Source of the DNA: a bacterium
GTDB lineage: Bacteria > JAMCPX01
Direction: 5' to 3'
Length of the DNA stretch: 12,256 bases
NCBI GenBank assembly: GCA_021789095.1
Contig: JAJYJX010000066.1
Location: 1 to 12,256, forward strand
Positions 1 to 6,379 of the stretch are shown piece by piece. The notes beneath the pieces are model-generated. The model searched no databases. It was not told the DNA's origin and was given only the letters and a program-made list of their open reading frames with translations. A program made the position numbers and the translations under genes. The stretch's first letter is position 1. Every line of letters starts with the position of its first letter.

Positions 1-1
1 C

Positions 2-136
2 AGCATAAAGGAAGTGCCGATCATCTTTGAAGAGAGGAGAGCAGGGCAGTCCAAGATGTCGAAGAACATTGTAACAGAGGCGTTCATAAGGGTGTTGATG
101 ATCAGATTTAAAAGGGACAGCGCCCTATTTTCTTGA
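2..136 (+). CDS. Polyprenol-phosphate mannosyltransferase-like GT2 protein, C-terminal end only
   Basis: Reading from position 2 gives 44 codons ending in TGA at 134-136; the 5' part lies outside the window. The peptide contains IKEVPIIFEERRAGQSKMS followed by a helix-like tail (EAFIRVLMIRFK). This resembles the C-terminal end of the catalytic domain of DPM1-type family 2 glycosyltransferases, where an EVPI.F..R..G.SKMS signature precedes a terminal amphipathic helix. Such enzymes transfer a sugar from a nucleotide sugar to a polyprenyl phosphate at the cytoplasmic membrane face. No C-terminal membrane domain follows, so it resembles the short soluble DPM1 class. The last seven residues (RDSALFS) are encoded by the left arm of the palindromic element starting at 113, so the natural C-terminus has probably been replaced or extended by it. 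Family call from motif recall; substrate unknown. Confidence 0.72.
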   Translation, partial: SIKEVPIIFEERRAGQSKMSKNIVTEAFIRVLMIRFKRDSALFS

Positions 137-194
137 TGGGTGTTTCGAATAACAGGGATAGTTATCTTTTAAAAGAAAAGAGGGCGCTGTCCCT
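113..194. repeat. REP/MITE-like palindromic element, 22-bp inverted arms
   Basis: The arms at 113-134 and 173-194 are reverse complements over 22 bp with one mismatch (A127 versus G180), separated by 38 bp. Each arm has a core AGGGACAGCGCCCT, or its complement, whose ends (AGGG/CCCT) can themselves pair, so each arm can also fold into a small hairpin. This architecture matches REP-like ends recognised by IS200/IS605-related Y1 (REP-associated tyrosine) transposases, and similar GGGACAG-type ends are familiar from such elements; that assignment is recall, not a search. No transposase is encoded inside. No target duplication is evident at the borders. The transcript could form a long hairpin ending the upstream gene, but no T-run follows. 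Confidence 0.6.
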
Positions 195-227
195 ATGAGC
201 CTTTATGTGTTAGTGTATTGTTAAATT

Positions 228-1397
228 ATGAAATTATTAAACGGTATAAAAGTTCTTGATCTTACAAGGCTGCTGCCGGGTCCGCTGCTAACTTTGTTCC
301 TTGCTGATCTCGGTGCAGAGGTAATAAAAATAGAGGACACGGAACAGGGCGATTACCTGAGATGGATGTCCGCGCTTGATAATACATCGGAAGATACTTC
401 CGGCGCCTTGTTTAATGCCCTGAACAGGGATAAAAAGGCTATAAGGCTTAACCTTAAAACTCCTGAAGGTAAAGAGATCTTCAAAACACTCTCCACGCAT
501 GCTGATCTTATTGTCGACGGGTTCAGGCCCGGCGTTATGGACAAGCTGGGGGTTGGTTACAACGATATAGCAAAGATCAATGAATCAATCATTTACTGTT
601 CAATTACAGGGTATGGCATGGACGGCCCTTATGCGGACAGGGCAGGACATGACCTTAATTACATGGGTATAGCAGGTATTCTTGGTGTTGCAGGGGACGA
701 TAAAAAACCTGCAATCCCTGGTGTGCAGATAGGAGATATAGGCGGAGGAAGCATTACCGCATTTGGCGCAATCATGCTCGGGCTTTACCATAAACAGAAA
801 ACAGGAAAGGGTCTGTACCTTGACATTTCAATGGTGGATGGTCTGATCAGCTTCATCGCGGCTTATCTGCCTTATATAAAGACCGGGATCAGAAGAGGAG
901 AAATGGAGCTTACGGGGAGCATACCGTGCTACAATATTTATAAAACAAAAGACAATAAGTTTATCACCATAGCTGCACTTGAACCGAAGTTCTGGAGCAG
1001 ATTCGCAGAGATGGTACATAGGGAGGACCTTGTTGACAGGCAGTTTGCGAAAGGTGAAGAATTTACAAAGGTGTACAGCGAGGTGCAGGATATCTTTATG
1101 ACAAAAACAAGGGCAGAATGGGTAGCTTTCTTTGAAGGGAATGATGTGTGTGTAGAGCCGGTCAATGAACTTGATGAACTGTTGGACGATCCACATATTA
1201 ATCACAGAGCCATGTTCGGGTATGTTGAAACAGACGGAGGCAAGTCAATAACAATAATGAACCCTTTTTACAGGCAAAAGGGAACCGAACTCCCTAAAAG
1301 GGCACCGCAGCCGGGTGAACATACTGTTGAGATCTTAAAGAAAGCCGGTTATTCTGATAAGCAGATAGACCGGTTTAAGCAGAAGGGTGTGATATAA
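228..1397 (+). CDS. CaiB/BaiF family III CoA protein, alpha-methylacyl-CoA racemase-like
   Basis: The 389-residue protein starts with the family's typical N-terminus (LNGIKVLDLTRLLPGP) and has the following EVIKIED and R-NKKAI-L-L type segments. Family III members are cytoplasmic interlocked dimers acting on acyl-CoA thioesters. Three residues align by motif with the catalytic set of mycobacterial alpha-methylacyl-CoA racemase: His141 in AGHDLNY, Asp170 in IGDIGGGS and Glu252 in ALEPKFW. This favours racemisation of 2-methylacyl-CoA (branched or isoprenoid acid oxidation) over CoA transfer, although family transferases also use an Asp near this position. Length is normal for the family. The ATG has no convincing Shine-Dalgarno sequence, but the motif begins immediately, so the start is well placed. 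It lies 50 bp before hisB in the same direction, with no obvious metabolic link to histidine. Confidence 0.85.
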   Translation: MKLLNGIKVLDLTRLLPGPLLTLFLADLGAEVIKIEDTEQGDYLRWMSALDNTSEDTSGALFNALNRDKKAIRLNLKTPEGKEIFKTLSTHADLIVDGFRPGVMDKLGVGYNDIAKINESIIYCSITGYGMDGPYADRAGHDLNYMGIAGILGVAGDDKKPAIPGVQIGDIGGGSITAFGAIMLGLYHKQKTGKGLYLDISMVDGLISFIAAYLPYIKTGIRRGEMELTGSIPCYNIYKTKDNKFITIAALEPKFWSRFAEMVHREDLVDRQFAKGEEFTKVYSEVQDIFMTKTRAEWVAFFEGNDVCVEPVNELDELLDDPHINHRAMFGYVETDGGKSITIMNPFYRQKGTELPKRAPQPGEHTVEILKKAGYSDKQIDRFKQKGVI

Positions 1398-1436
1398 TAA
1401 GTAGCGAGTAGTGAGGAGCTGGTGAATAGGAATAAG

Positions 1437-1442
1437 AAGGAG
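1437..1442 (+). promoter_or_regulatory. Ribosome binding site of hisB
   Basis: AAGGAG lies 5 nt before the ATG at 1448. It is one of the two best Shine-Dalgarno matches in the window and fixes the hisB start. Confidence 0.75.
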
Positions 1443-1447
1443 TTATT

Positions 1448-2026
1448 ATGAGAAAGGGAACCTTTAAAAGAAAGACAAAAGAAACAGATATCAGTGTTGA
1501 TCTTAACCTGGATGGCACAGGGAAGGCCGAAATTAATACACCGATAGGTTTTCTCAATCACATGCTCGAGCTGTTTTCTTTTTTTTCGAAGATCGATCTT
1601 AAGCTCATGGCATCCGGCGATGTGCTTGTGGATTTCCATCACACGGTTGAAGATATCGGGATCAGTATCGGTGAGGCTGTTTCAACAGCCCTGTCAGACA
1701 GGGCGGGAATACACAGGTTTGGTCACGCGGTCACGCCCATGGATGAGGCTCTGTCGCAGGTTGTTATTGACGTAAGCGGGAGACCGTTCCTTGTCTACAG
1801 GTCTGTACCGCTTCCTGAAAAGATCGGGGAGATGGACTCTGAGCTGTTTGAGGTGTTTTTTCATGCATTTGCATTCAGGGCAAAGCTTACGCTGCACATC
1901 AATATGATCTACGGGGACAACGGACACCATATCATAGAGTCTTGCTTTAAGGGACTGGGCAGGGCGATGCGGCAGGCCGTTAAGGTAACGGAAAAGGACA
2001 TACCGAGCACAAAAGGGGTGATATAA
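1448..2026 (+). CDS. hisB: Imidazoleglycerol-phosphate dehydratase
   Basis: HisB removes water from imidazole-glycerol phosphate to give imidazole-acetol phosphate, a late step of histidine synthesis, as a Mn-dependent cytoplasmic oligomer. The 192-residue length is that of the monofunctional enzyme; there is no fused histidinol-phosphatase domain as in enterics. Both metal-binding repeats are visible: DFHHTVEDIGISIGEA with His64, His65 and Glu68, and DNGHHIIESCFKGLGRA with His160, His161 and Glu164. Other family landmarks are GFLNHMLELF (34-43), HRFGHAVTPMDEAL (89-102) and FFHAFAFRAKLTLHI near 137-151. The terminal PSTKGVI is also typical. The start has a good RBS. It is the first his gene of the block and is followed by a hairpin before hisH. 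Confidence 0.97.
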   Translation: MRKGTFKRKTKETDISVDLNLDGTGKAEINTPIGFLNHMLELFSFFSKIDLKLMASGDVLVDFHHTVEDIGISIGEAVSTALSDRAGIHRFGHAVTPMDEALSQVVIDVSGRPFLVYRSVPLPEKIGEMDSELFEVFFHAFAFRAKLTLHINMIYGDNGHHIIESCFKGLGRAMRQAVKVTEKDIPSTKGVI

Positions 2027-2039
2027 GTTGACTCAAAAT

Positions 2040-2068
2040 AGCAATAACAAGGTTTGCTTGTTATTGCT
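2040..2068 (+). terminator. Perfect hairpin between hisB and hisH
   Basis: A 12-bp perfect inverted repeat (arms 2040-2051 and 2057-2068, AGCAATAACAAG and its complement) encloses a 5-nt loop, GTTTG. It starts 13 nt after the hisB stop and ends 26 nt before the hisH ATG. The stem is AT-rich and only TT then A follows it, so it is a poor intrinsic terminator. It may slow polymerase, stabilise the upstream mRNA end or mark a processing site. The structure is seen directly; its function is inferred. Confidence 0.45.
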
Positions 2069-2094
2069 TTATCTCAACAAAGAAAGGATAAAGC

Positions 2095-2715
2095 ATGATC
2101 GTGATTGTTGATTACGGCATGGGGAACCTGCGCAGCGTCGAGAAGGCAATTGCATCTATAGGTGCGTCTTCAGAGATATCGAATGATCCCGGTACAATCT
2201 TAAAGGCTGACAAACTTGTAATACCGGGTGTCGGCGCATTCGGTGACTGTATGAAGAATATAAGGGCATATGGCATTGAAGACGCTGTGAAGCAGTTTGT
2301 TGCAAAAGGCAGGCCCGTGATTGGCATATGCGTGGGCATGCAGATGCTCTTTGACGACGGCGATGAGAACCCCGGTGTAAAAGGCCTCGAGTTGATGAAA
2401 GGCAGAGTAAAAGGGTTTGATTATGAGCAACTCGCCGGGGAAGGACTCAAGATACCCCATATGGGATGGAATACGGTGAAACAGGCGAAAAAAAGTTTTT
2501 TGTTCGAAGGCATTGAGGATAAGAGCTATTTTTATTTTGTACATTCATATTATCCGGCTCCGCTTGAGGATGTTACAATCGGCACCACTGATTACGGCAT
2601 CGATTTTACAAGCGTTGTCCAGAAAAATAATGTCGTTGCAACACAGTTTCATCCTGAAAAGAGCCAGGCAAACGGATTAAGACTGCTTTCAAATTTTATA
2701 AATTACAGGGGCTGA
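2095..2715 (+). CDS. hisH: Imidazole glycerol phosphate synthase, glutamine amidotransferase subunit
   Basis: HisH is the class I glutaminase that hydrolyses glutamine and channels ammonia to HisF. The 206-residue protein has the complete triad: nucleophile Cys79 in GICVGMQMLF, and His186 with Glu188 in QFHPEKSQ. The N-terminal VDYGMGNLRSV and the oxyanion-region PGVGAFGDCM are typical of HisH rather than of other amidotransferases. RBS AAAGGA (2083-2088) lies 6 nt before the ATG. One base separates its stop from hisA, so hisH, hisA and hisF are almost certainly cotranscribed and translationally coupled. Confidence 0.97.
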   Translation: MIVIVDYGMGNLRSVEKAIASIGASSEISNDPGTILKADKLVIPGVGAFGDCMKNIRAYGIEDAVKQFVAKGRPVIGICVGMQMLFDDGDENPGVKGLELMKGRVKGFDYEQLAGEGLKIPHMGWNTVKQAKKSFLFEGIEDKSYFYFVHSYYPAPLEDVTIGTTDYGIDFTSVVQKNNVVATQFHPEKSQANGLRLLSNFINYRG

Positions 2716-2716
2716 T

Positions 2717-3439
2717 ATGGACATAATACCTGCTGTTGATATAAAATCTGGCAAATGCGTAAGGCTGTGGCAGGGCTCGTTTAACCGCGTAGATGTGTAC
2801 GGAGATAACCCCGTGGAAATGGCATTGAGATGGGAGAGGGAAGGTGCGCGTATACTCCATGTTGTTGATCTCGATGCCGCTGCCACCGGTAAGCCAATGA
2901 ACAGGGATTTTATAACCGATATATTAAAGAATGTGCATATACCTGTTCAGATCGGCGGAGGCATAAGGGACAGTGACATGGCCGACTATTATATAGGCCG
3001 TGGTGCAAGGTCTGTTGTTATAACAACATTCGCCTATGAAGCACCGGATGAGGTTATAAGTATCGCAAAGCATTATCCGGACAGGATTGCCATCGGCGTT
3101 GATGTAATTTCAGGAGCCGTTGCAATAAGGGGGTGGACTCAGACAGGCACTGTCCAGCCGTATGAATTTATAAAGAGATTCTCCGATGCACCTGTCTATG
3201 CATTTATCTTTACGGATATCTACAAGGATGGGACCCTCAGCGGCATAGAACCGGACAGGATAGACAGGATGCTTGACGGGATTTCGGAGCCGTTCATTAT
3301 TTCGGGCGGCGTCTCAGATGTCGGGGACATAAAGAAGCTGAAGCGGATAAAGGACAAGAACATTAAGGGAGTTATAATAGGAAGGGCCCTTTACACCGGT
3401 GCCATAGCTCTTGGCGATGCAATAAAGGCAGCAGGATAA
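2717..3439 (+). CDS. hisA: ProFAR isomerase (phosphoribosylformimino-AICAR-P isomerase)
   Basis: HisA is a (beta/alpha)8 barrel performing the Amadori rearrangement of ProFAR to PRFAR. At 240 residues it has normal length. Asp8 (IIPAVDIK) and Asp129 (IGVDVISG) occupy the usual acid/base positions. The two phosphate-binding signatures appear as QIGGGIRD (78-85) and ISGGVSD with [11 protein letters not shown] near the C-terminus. [14 protein letters not shown] matches the HisA T-DI-DGT-G segment. It begins 1 nt after hisH, with AGGGG (2707-2711) as a plausible RBS inside the hisH end, and its TAA overlaps the hisF ATG by one base. PriA-type dual activity with TrpF is not suggested by anything visible. 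Confidence 0.96.
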   Translation: MDIIPAVDIKSGKCVRLWQGSFNRVDVYGDNPVEMALRWEREGARILHVVDLDAAATGKPMNRDFITDILKNVHIPVQIGGGIRDSDMADYYIGRGARSVVITTFAYEAPDEVISIAKHYPDRIAIGVDVISGAVAIRGWTQTGTVQPYEFIKRFSDAPVYAFIFTDIYKDGTLSGIEPDRIDRMLDGISEPFIISGGVSDVGDIKKLKRIKDKNIKGVIIGRALYTGAIALGDAIKAAG

Positions 3440-4203
3440 TGTTGACGAAGAGAATAATACCCTGTCTCGATATAAAAGACGGAAGGGTAGTGAAGGGCGT
3501 GAATTTCGTTGCGCTCAGAGATGCAGGCGACCCTGCTGATAACGCGCTTATCTATGACAGGGAGGGTGCCGATGAGATTGTATTCCTGGATATAACAGCT
3601 TCCAGCGAGCAGCGCCCAACGCTTATAGATGCTGTTGAGAGAACTGCAAACGTTGTGTTTATGCCGCTTACAGTGGGCGGCGGTATAAAAAAACTTGATG
3701 ATATAAAAACACTGCTGCGCGCAGGTGCAGATAAGGTTTCAATAAATACGCAGGCTGTGCTTGAGCCGGACTTTGTCGGTGAGGCTGCTTACCGCTTCGG
3801 CACACAGTGCATTGTTGTTGCAATAGATGCCAAAAGGACAGCTGCGAAGAAAGGCTGGGAAGTTTATATATACGGCGGAAGGAAATCCACCGGTATAGAT
3901 GCTGTGGAATGGGCGGTAAAGATGGAAAAGGCAGGGGCAGGAGAAATACTGCTTACAAGTATAGACAGGGACGGGACAAAATCGGGCTATGATATAGAAC
4001 TTACATCGGAAATTTCCCGAAGGACCGGCATACCTGTAATAGCGTCCGGCGGTGCAGGGAGTATGGAACATTTTTATCAAGGCTTTACAAAAGGCGGCGC
4101 AGATGCCTGCCTTGCCGCGAGCCTGTTCCATTTCAGGGAACTCTCTATAAAAGAGCTTAAGAAATATTTAAGTAATAAGGGAGTAATGGTAAGGATGGTA
4201 TAG
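3439..4203 (+). CDS. hisF: Imidazole glycerol phosphate synthase, cyclase subunit
   Basis: HisF condenses PRFAR with ammonia delivered by HisH, giving imidazole-glycerol phosphate and AICAR. The 254-residue barrel starts [20 protein letters not shown], which is diagnostic of HisF. Asp11 and Asp130 (VVAIDAKR) are the catalytic pair. Phosphate-binding loops are seen as LTVGGGIK (77-84) and [12 protein letters not shown], and the [15 protein letters not shown] segment matches the family. The ATG overlaps the hisA stop in a TAATG junction, indicating coupling. No his gene follows directly: a 233-bp non-coding gap separates it from hisIE. Confidence 0.97.
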   Translation: MLTKRIIPCLDIKDGRVVKGVNFVALRDAGDPADNALIYDREGADEIVFLDITASSEQRPTLIDAVERTANVVFMPLTVGGGIKKLDDIKTLLRAGADKVSINTQAVLEPDFVGEAAYRFGTQCIVVAIDAKRTAAKKGWEVYIYGGRKSTGIDAVEWAVKMEKAGAGEILLTSIDRDGTKSGYDIELTSEISRRTGIPVIASGGAGSMEHFYQGFTKGGADACLAASLFHFRELSIKELKKYLSNKGVMVRMV

Positions 4204-4436
4204 GAAAAACAAATTAAGCACGTGATTTAACTGGAATGTTATGCTAACATATACAAAGGCAAGAGGTTTGTAAGATGAGCGAAAAGATGCGTCAATAGGG
4301 ATCTGCTTCGAATACCAACACAAGAAATACTATAAATTGTCTGCATATAAGCTTACAGAGGACTAAAACATAGTAGGTAATGTATCGTAGGTGGATCGCA
4401 GATTGGAGCGAATGAACAAACCTCTGGATAGACATT
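4204..4436 (+). other. Non-coding gap between hisF and hisIE with nested inverted repeats
   Basis: No convincing reading frame is present; all frames have frequent stops. Features seen: a 6-bp hairpin ATGTTA-TGC-TAACAT at 4236-4250; a perfect 10-bp inverted repeat AGAGGTTTGT (4262-4271) with ACAAACCTCT (4416-4425); and, nested inside, ATCTGC (4301-4306) with GCAGAT (4398-4403) and CGAATAC (4309-4315) with GTATCG (4382-4387, one bulge). The right arm of the 10-bp repeat ends 11 nt before the hisIE ATG, next to a weak GGATAG ribosome-binding-like sequence. It could be a structured leader, a small RNA or the remnant of an insertion. I recognise no known riboswitch, T-box or tRNA here. Confidence 0.4.
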
Positions 4437-5132
4437 ATGAATATTGATGAATTTATAAAAACAATAAAGTTTGACGATAAGGGGCTTGTGCCTGCCATTG
4501 CGCAGGACTATATGACAAACGATGCCCTTATGCTCGCCTATATGAATGAAGAGGCTCTGAAGAAAACATTATCAACCGGAAAAGTTCATTATTTTTCCAG
4601 ATCAAGAAAGTCACTATGGTTAAAAGGTGAAACTTCGGGACACTTTCAATACCTTAAATCCATATTCTATGATTGCGATAACGATGCTGTCCTTGTCAAA
4701 GTAGAGCAGGTGGGCAATGCGTGTCATACAGACCACAGGAGCTGTTTCTTCTCTGAATTTGTAAACGGACAGATAGTGGATGTTGGAAAGCAGGAGCAGA
4801 ATGTGCCACAAGATTCCGGGATCATAGACGCTGTTTACAGCATAATCCTACAGAGAAAACAAAACCCGCCTGAAAAATCGTATGTGTGTTCGCTTCTGCA
4901 AAAAGGCATAGACGCCATTAATGCGAAGATCCTTGAAGAGGCCGGAGAGGTTGCAGAGGCAGGGAAAATAAAAGAGGACGCTGATGTTGTTTATGAATCG
5001 GCCGACCTGATCTTTCATCTGCTCGTTCTGCTCGGCTACAGGGATATAAATCCACAAGAGGTATACAGGGAACTGAAAAGAAGGTTCGGGGTTTCGGGAA
5101 TAGACGAGAAGGCATCAAGAAACAAAAAATAA
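4437..5132 (+). CDS. hisIE: Bifunctional phosphoribosyl-AMP cyclohydrolase / phosphoribosyl-ATP pyrophosphatase
   Basis: This fusion carries steps 2 and 3 of histidine synthesis. The HisI domain (about 1-115) opens the adenine ring of PR-AMP; it has [18 protein letters not shown] (54-71), the metal-binding DCDNDA (Asp79, Asp81, Asp83) and Zn cysteines Cys80, Cys96 and Cys103 ([10 protein letters not shown]). The HisE domain (about 125-225) removes pyrophosphate from PR-ATP; it has [10 protein letters not shown], the acidic [13 protein letters not shown] helix and [13 protein letters not shown]. Order I then E and 231 residues are normal for bacterial HisIE. An in-frame TGA at 4413-4415 leaves ATG 4437 as the only sensible start, although its RBS is weak (GGATAG). 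It is separated from hisF by a long gap, so it may have its own control. Confidence 0.96.
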   Translation: MNIDEFIKTIKFDDKGLVPAIAQDYMTNDALMLAYMNEEALKKTLSTGKVHYFSRSRKSLWLKGETSGHFQYLKSIFYDCDNDAVLVKVEQVGNACHTDHRSCFFSEFVNGQIVDVGKQEQNVPQDSGIIDAVYSIILQRKQNPPEKSYVCSLLQKGIDAINAKILEEAGEVAEAGKIKEDADVVYESADLIFHLLVLLGYRDINPQEVYRELKRRFGVSGIDEKASRNKK

Positions 5133-5134
5133 CC

Positions 5135-6295
5135 ATGGATCTGTTAAAGGAATATAAAAGGGAAATAGAGTACTGCACATTCTGTCCCAGGCTGTGCAGG
5201 TTCGAGTGTCCTACCGCACTTGCAGAGGGCAACGAGACATACACACCTACTTCAAAAATGACCCTCGTGTATCTTACCGAAATGGCGAGTGAGAAGCCGG
5301 AAGAGGTAAAAGAGGCTTTTTACATGTGCGTCGATTGCAGACACTGTATGACGCCGTGCCTGCACAGGATTGACGTGCCGAAGGTACTGATTGCTGCAAG
5401 GGCAAAAGTCTATGAATCGAACATTGCAGACGATACTATAAAGAAATTTGCTGCCTCAATTGAGAAGTATGATCATCCGTACAGCACTGTACTCGAAAAT
5501 AACCTGGAAGATATTCTGAAGACTCAACAAGAAATATTGTTGCAAAGATCAAAACAACCGGACGGGCCTTCTTCCCCGCTTGCTAACGGGGAGGGAAAGG
5601 TGCTTTATTTCCCGGGGTGTACTGCCCTCAGATTCGACAAAGAGCTTGTTAAGGGAGCTATGAGATTGCTCGATAGACTCGGCATCGCAGCCGATGTTAT
5701 GGATAAACCTTTATGCTGCGGATATCCGGGTTATGCAGCAGGAAACATGAATTGGTTTATGAAAGTTGCTTTGCAGCTTAAACAGTTGCTGGACAGGTAT
5801 GATTCGGTGATAAGCACATGCCCGACGTGTATAAACACATTTAAAAACACCTATCATAGGTATGGCATTGATATTAAGGCAAGGTCTATGCATCTGCTTG
5901 AATACATAGCCCCTGAGATAAAGCCATTCCTCGATGGGATTGCGAAAGAAAACAAATCTGCTGCTTACCATGACCCGTGCCATCTCGGCAGGCACCTCGG
6001 CGTGTATAATGCTCCAAGAGAACTCATAGATCAGCTCTATGAAAGGCGCATAGAGTTCCAATGGAACAGGGCAGATGCAAACTGCTGCGGCGGCGGCGGC
6101 GCTGTCCCCCTGACGCATCCGAAAACGTCGGAAAAGATAGCCAAAAAGAGGATGAGCGAATTCAAAAAGACAGGCGCTGACGTATTGCTTACAGCCTGTC
6201 CCAGTTGTGTAAGATGGCTGAAAAAGGCTGACGAACACGCAGAAGTTATGGACATCACAGAGGTTATAGTAAGCAAGCTTGCAGAGCGGGTATAG
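5135..6295 (+). CDS. Fe-S oxidoreductase with two CCG domains (HdrD/GlpC/LutA-like)
   Basis: The 386-residue protein has an N-terminal ferredoxin-like part with two clusters: Cys14, Cys17, Cys21, Cys25 and Cys65, Cys68, Cys71, Cys75. A linker (about 96-155) is followed by two CCG domains. The first has Cys162, Cys194-Cys195 and Cys229/Cys232; the second has Cys282, Cys317-Cys318 and Cys355/Cys358. The second spacing (C-x34-CC-x36-CxxC) fits the classical heterodisulfide-reductase CCG motif. These proteins pass electrons between a dehydrogenase or membrane quinone and a substrate site, and are cytoplasmic or membrane-associated. No transmembrane segment is seen, and no FAD-oxidase or HdrA/GlpAB partner is adjacent, so the exact reaction is unknown. 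It begins 2 nt after hisIE without a clear RBS, suggesting coupling. The linker contains a short GC-rich palindrome at 5567-5600. Confidence 0.85.
   Translation: MDLLKEYKREIEYCTFCPRLCRFECPTALAEGNETYTPTSKMTLVYLTEMASEKPEEVKEAFYMCVDCRHCMTPCLHRIDVPKVLIAARAKVYESNIADDTIKKFAASIEKYDHPYSTVLENNLEDILKTQQEILLQRSKQPDGPSSPLANGEGKVLYFPGCTALRFDKELVKGAMRLLDRLGIAADVMDKPLCCGYPGYAAGNMNWFMKVALQLKQLLDRYDSVISTCPTCINTFKNTYHRYGIDIKARSMHLLEYIAPEIKPFLDGIAKENKSAAYHDPCHLGRHLGVYNAPRELIDQLYERRIEFQWNRADANCCGGGGAVPLTHPKTSEKIAKKRMSEFKKTGADVLLTACPSCVRWLKKADEHAEVMDITEVIVSKLAERV
5567..5600 (+). repeat. Small GC-rich imperfect palindrome inside the Fe-S protein gene
   Basis: TCCCCG (5573-5578) and CGGGGA (5587-5592) form a 6-bp perfect core around an 8-nt loop. 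The flanks CCTT (5567-5570) and AAGG (5597-5600) are also complementary. It encodes the SSPLANGEGK linker stretch just before the first CCG domain. It resembles the small palindromic units that invade tolerant linkers of genes, but only one copy is visible here. Confidence 0.3.
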
Positions 6296-6334
6296 CCGTC
6301 AATTCCTGCGTTATTGCGGGCACAGACATTCGCC

Positions 6335-6349
6335 TTCAAATTGTTTGAA
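6335..6349 (+). promoter_or_regulatory. Palindrome overlapping the kinase promoter -35, possible operator
   Basis: TTCAAA (6335-6340), a 3-nt spacer TTG and TTTGAA (6344-6349) form a perfect dyad. Its right half covers most of the proposed -35 hexamer at 6345-6350, which is where a repressor site would be expected. AT-rich 6-bp dyads occur by chance, so the role is inferred. Confidence 0.3.
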
Positions 6350-6373
6350 AAACCCAAAATTGTTATCTATACT
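6345..6373 (+). promoter_or_regulatory. Sigma70-like promoter of the kinase/regulator operon
   Basis: TTGAAA (6345-6350) and TATACT (6368-6373) each match the consensus at 5 of 6 positions and are 17 bp apart. A start site 6-7 nt after the -10 falls at or next to the A of ATG 6380. The promoter lies in the only gap (84 bp) between the Fe-S gene and the kinase, which fits an independent transcription unit. Confidence 0.5.
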
Positions 6374-6379
6374 CGCTCC

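Noticed and set aside
195-224. Nine-codon open frame after the palindromic element
   Set aside because: Too short and without an RBS; likely chance.
828-1205. Minus-strand open frame of 125 codons opposite the CaiB-like gene
   Set aside because: The sense strand carries the complete catalytic set of the CoA enzyme; the antisense frame shows no RBS or domain.
1400-1415. Overlapping direct repeat AGTAGCGAG/AGTAGTGAG after the CoA enzyme gene
   Set aside because: Only two imperfect units; simple sequence drift explains it.
3739-4131. Minus-strand open frame of 130 codons opposite hisF
   Set aside because: The + strand is unambiguous hisF; the antisense peptide is cysteine- and tyrosine-rich without family features.
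4275-4298. Short open frame (7 residues) in the hisF-hisIE gap, considered as an attenuation leader peptide
   Set aside because: It has no histidine codons and no terminator/antiterminator pair was evident after it.
5711-6238. Minus-strand open frame of 175 codons opposite the Fe-S protein gene
   Set aside because: It is antisense to intact CCG domains, has a low-complexity alanine run from the GGC-rich cysteine motif, and shows no recognisable domain.
6314-6379. TTG start giving the kinase 22 extra residues
   Set aside because: No Shine-Dalgarno sequence, and the stretch contains the best promoter of the window; the added peptide does not look like part of the membrane domain.
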